NCBI GenBank assembly: GCA_038093515.1
Contig: JBBPSI010000029.1
Span: forward strand, 117,544-181,543
DNA from: Butyriboletus loyo
Taxonomy: Eukaryota > Basidiomycota > Agaricomycetes > Boletales > Boletaceae
Direction of reading: 5' to 3'
DNA: 64,000 bases
The first letter of the stretch is position 1, and each line of letters opens with the position of its first letter. The position numbers and the translations under genes are program-made. Below the pieces are notes generated by a model. That model did no database searches and was not told where the DNA came from. It worked only from the letters and a program-made list of their open reading frames with translations. Below are positions 63,333 to 64,000 of this stretch, in pieces.

Positions 63333-63932
63333 TGTTATGATTATAACAGAGAGGGCCCATAGCATTGTATATGCTGTAGATGAGGGTGCCTGCAGGGGGA
63401 TATATGCTACAGATGAGGGGGCCTGCAGGGGGAGTGGGCTATGCAAGAGTGGGCCTGCAGCATTGTATATGCTATAGGCAAGGTTTTGGAATTGGTAAAG
63501 TCCGAGCAGGCGCACCGAGGGCAATGAAGGATGCAAGGGTAAACCTATCAGTGGAAAGACTCACTGATAATACGAGAGTGAGAGTATCGCAAACAGAGTA
63601 TAAGGAGCAAGGCTCAACTTAGAGATATTGCAGTAGTGATGATAGAACTGAAAGATCTAAAGAAAAGTGACAAGCCATAAGGGCTGTCTTATATACAGTA
63701 CATGAGTGTTTGTACTTATGTTCTGTATAGTACCTATATAAGGTATAGTATGAAATACATGACGATATGATAGAGATAAGAGATAAGACTAAGCATATCA
63801 TCCAATAGCATAATAAGAGCTATTTGTAATGTGATAAGCGTGACAGAGTCTAGACAATGATGTCATATAGACCAGTCTAGAAATGTAGTGGCTGTAAGTG
63901 AAATACAGAAATAGAACACTACCATTTCAACA
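63333..63932 (-). mobile_element. 3' LTR of a Ty1/copia retrotransposon; body lies beyond the window
   Basis: Read on minus, a purine-rich tract (AGCGAGGAGGAG) at about 63933-63945 is followed by TGTTGAAATGG and the sequence ends ATAATCATAACA at 63333, giving TG...CA ends and about 600 bp. A polypurine tract next to TGTTG is the usual 3' LTR border in copia elements, so the internal region should continue to the right of 64000. A 5-bp target duplication would be TAAAA (63328-63332). Confidence 0.7.
63350..63480. repeat. short repeats inside the LTR (GCCTGCAGG / ATATGCT words)
   Basis: GGGCCTGCAG and GTATATGCT-type words recur three to four times with a period of about 30-40 bp, partly palindromic. 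Confidence 0.6.
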
Positions 63933-64000
63933 CTCCTCCTCGCTTTAGCATTACTTCTTTATTGAAGAGAAGGGTAAAAGAGAAAGCATGGACCAAACTT

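Noticed and set aside
62484..63801. 60-residue protein (MICLVLSL...) present twice
   Set aside because: Both copies lie in LTR sequence in matching positions; conservation reflects the LTR, not a gene.
62353..63932. inverted arms as terminal inverted repeats of a DNA transposon
   Set aside because: No transposase between them; TG...CA ends and a polypurine tract fit LTRs, and the arms differ in length.

Overview
The window is nuclear DNA of a filamentous basidiomycete, most likely an agaricomycete. The evidence is genes packed with 45-70 nt GT..AG introns (branch sites such as CTGAC or CTAAC), agaricomycete-style NACHT-WD40 receptors, an RRM-RBR ubiquitin ligase, and a Ty1/copia LTR at the right edge. 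The genus cannot be fixed by reading. Coding models below were built by joining exons by hand and checking that reading phase is kept across every join listed.

Layout. 1-2905 (-): NACHT-WD40 receptor copy 1, running off the left edge. 3342-5737 (-): sugar transporter. 6749-8355 (-): secreted, GPI-anchored GH16 glucanase. 10430-11340: broken copy of an amino-acid permease; 11577-13866 (+): its intact paralogue (MUP1-like). 14214-15394 (+): mitochondrial ornithine carrier. 15603-16529 (+): mitochondrial ribosome recycling factor. 17242-21523 (+): NACHT-WD40 copy 2, inverted relative to copy 1. 21704-27069 (-): a 1720-residue TPR-CHAT (caspase-like) protein converging on copy 2. 28188-30421 (-): unrecognised coiled-coil protein. 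30655-31070 (-): ATP synthase subunit k. 31208-31963 (+): RRG7-like protein. 34164-35039 (+): secreted chitin-binding protein. 35728-about 37986 (+): unknown. 38182-42149 (-): RRM-RBR E3 ligase. About 42400-44896 (-): Kar5-like nuclear-fusion protein. 47275-48204 (-): unknown. 49321-51182 (+): adenosylhomocysteinase. 51758-54740 (+): La-domain RNA-binding protein. 55727-56302 (-): small unknown. 56913-58410 (-): GPI-anchored propeller-like surface protein. 58876-61617 (-): MFS transporter. 62353-63932: two copia LTRs facing each other.

The most unusual part is the left 27 kb. Two inverted NLR-type receptors (NACHT plus WD40, with a conserved short N-terminal motif) flank housekeeping genes, and the second receptor ends 180 bp from the end of a gene for a TPR-CHAT protease-like protein. 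In fungi NLRs act in non-self recognition and regulated cell death, and CHAT domains are caspase-related, so a receptor/protease cell-death module is a reasonable hypothesis; the sequence alone does not prove it. Inside the TPR-CHAT gene a tandem exon duplication appears to have turned coding sequence into a new 46-nt intron. Elsewhere the window is mostly conserved metabolism, mitochondrial, secretion and RNA/ubiquitin genes, several with 7-15 nt coding micro-exons.
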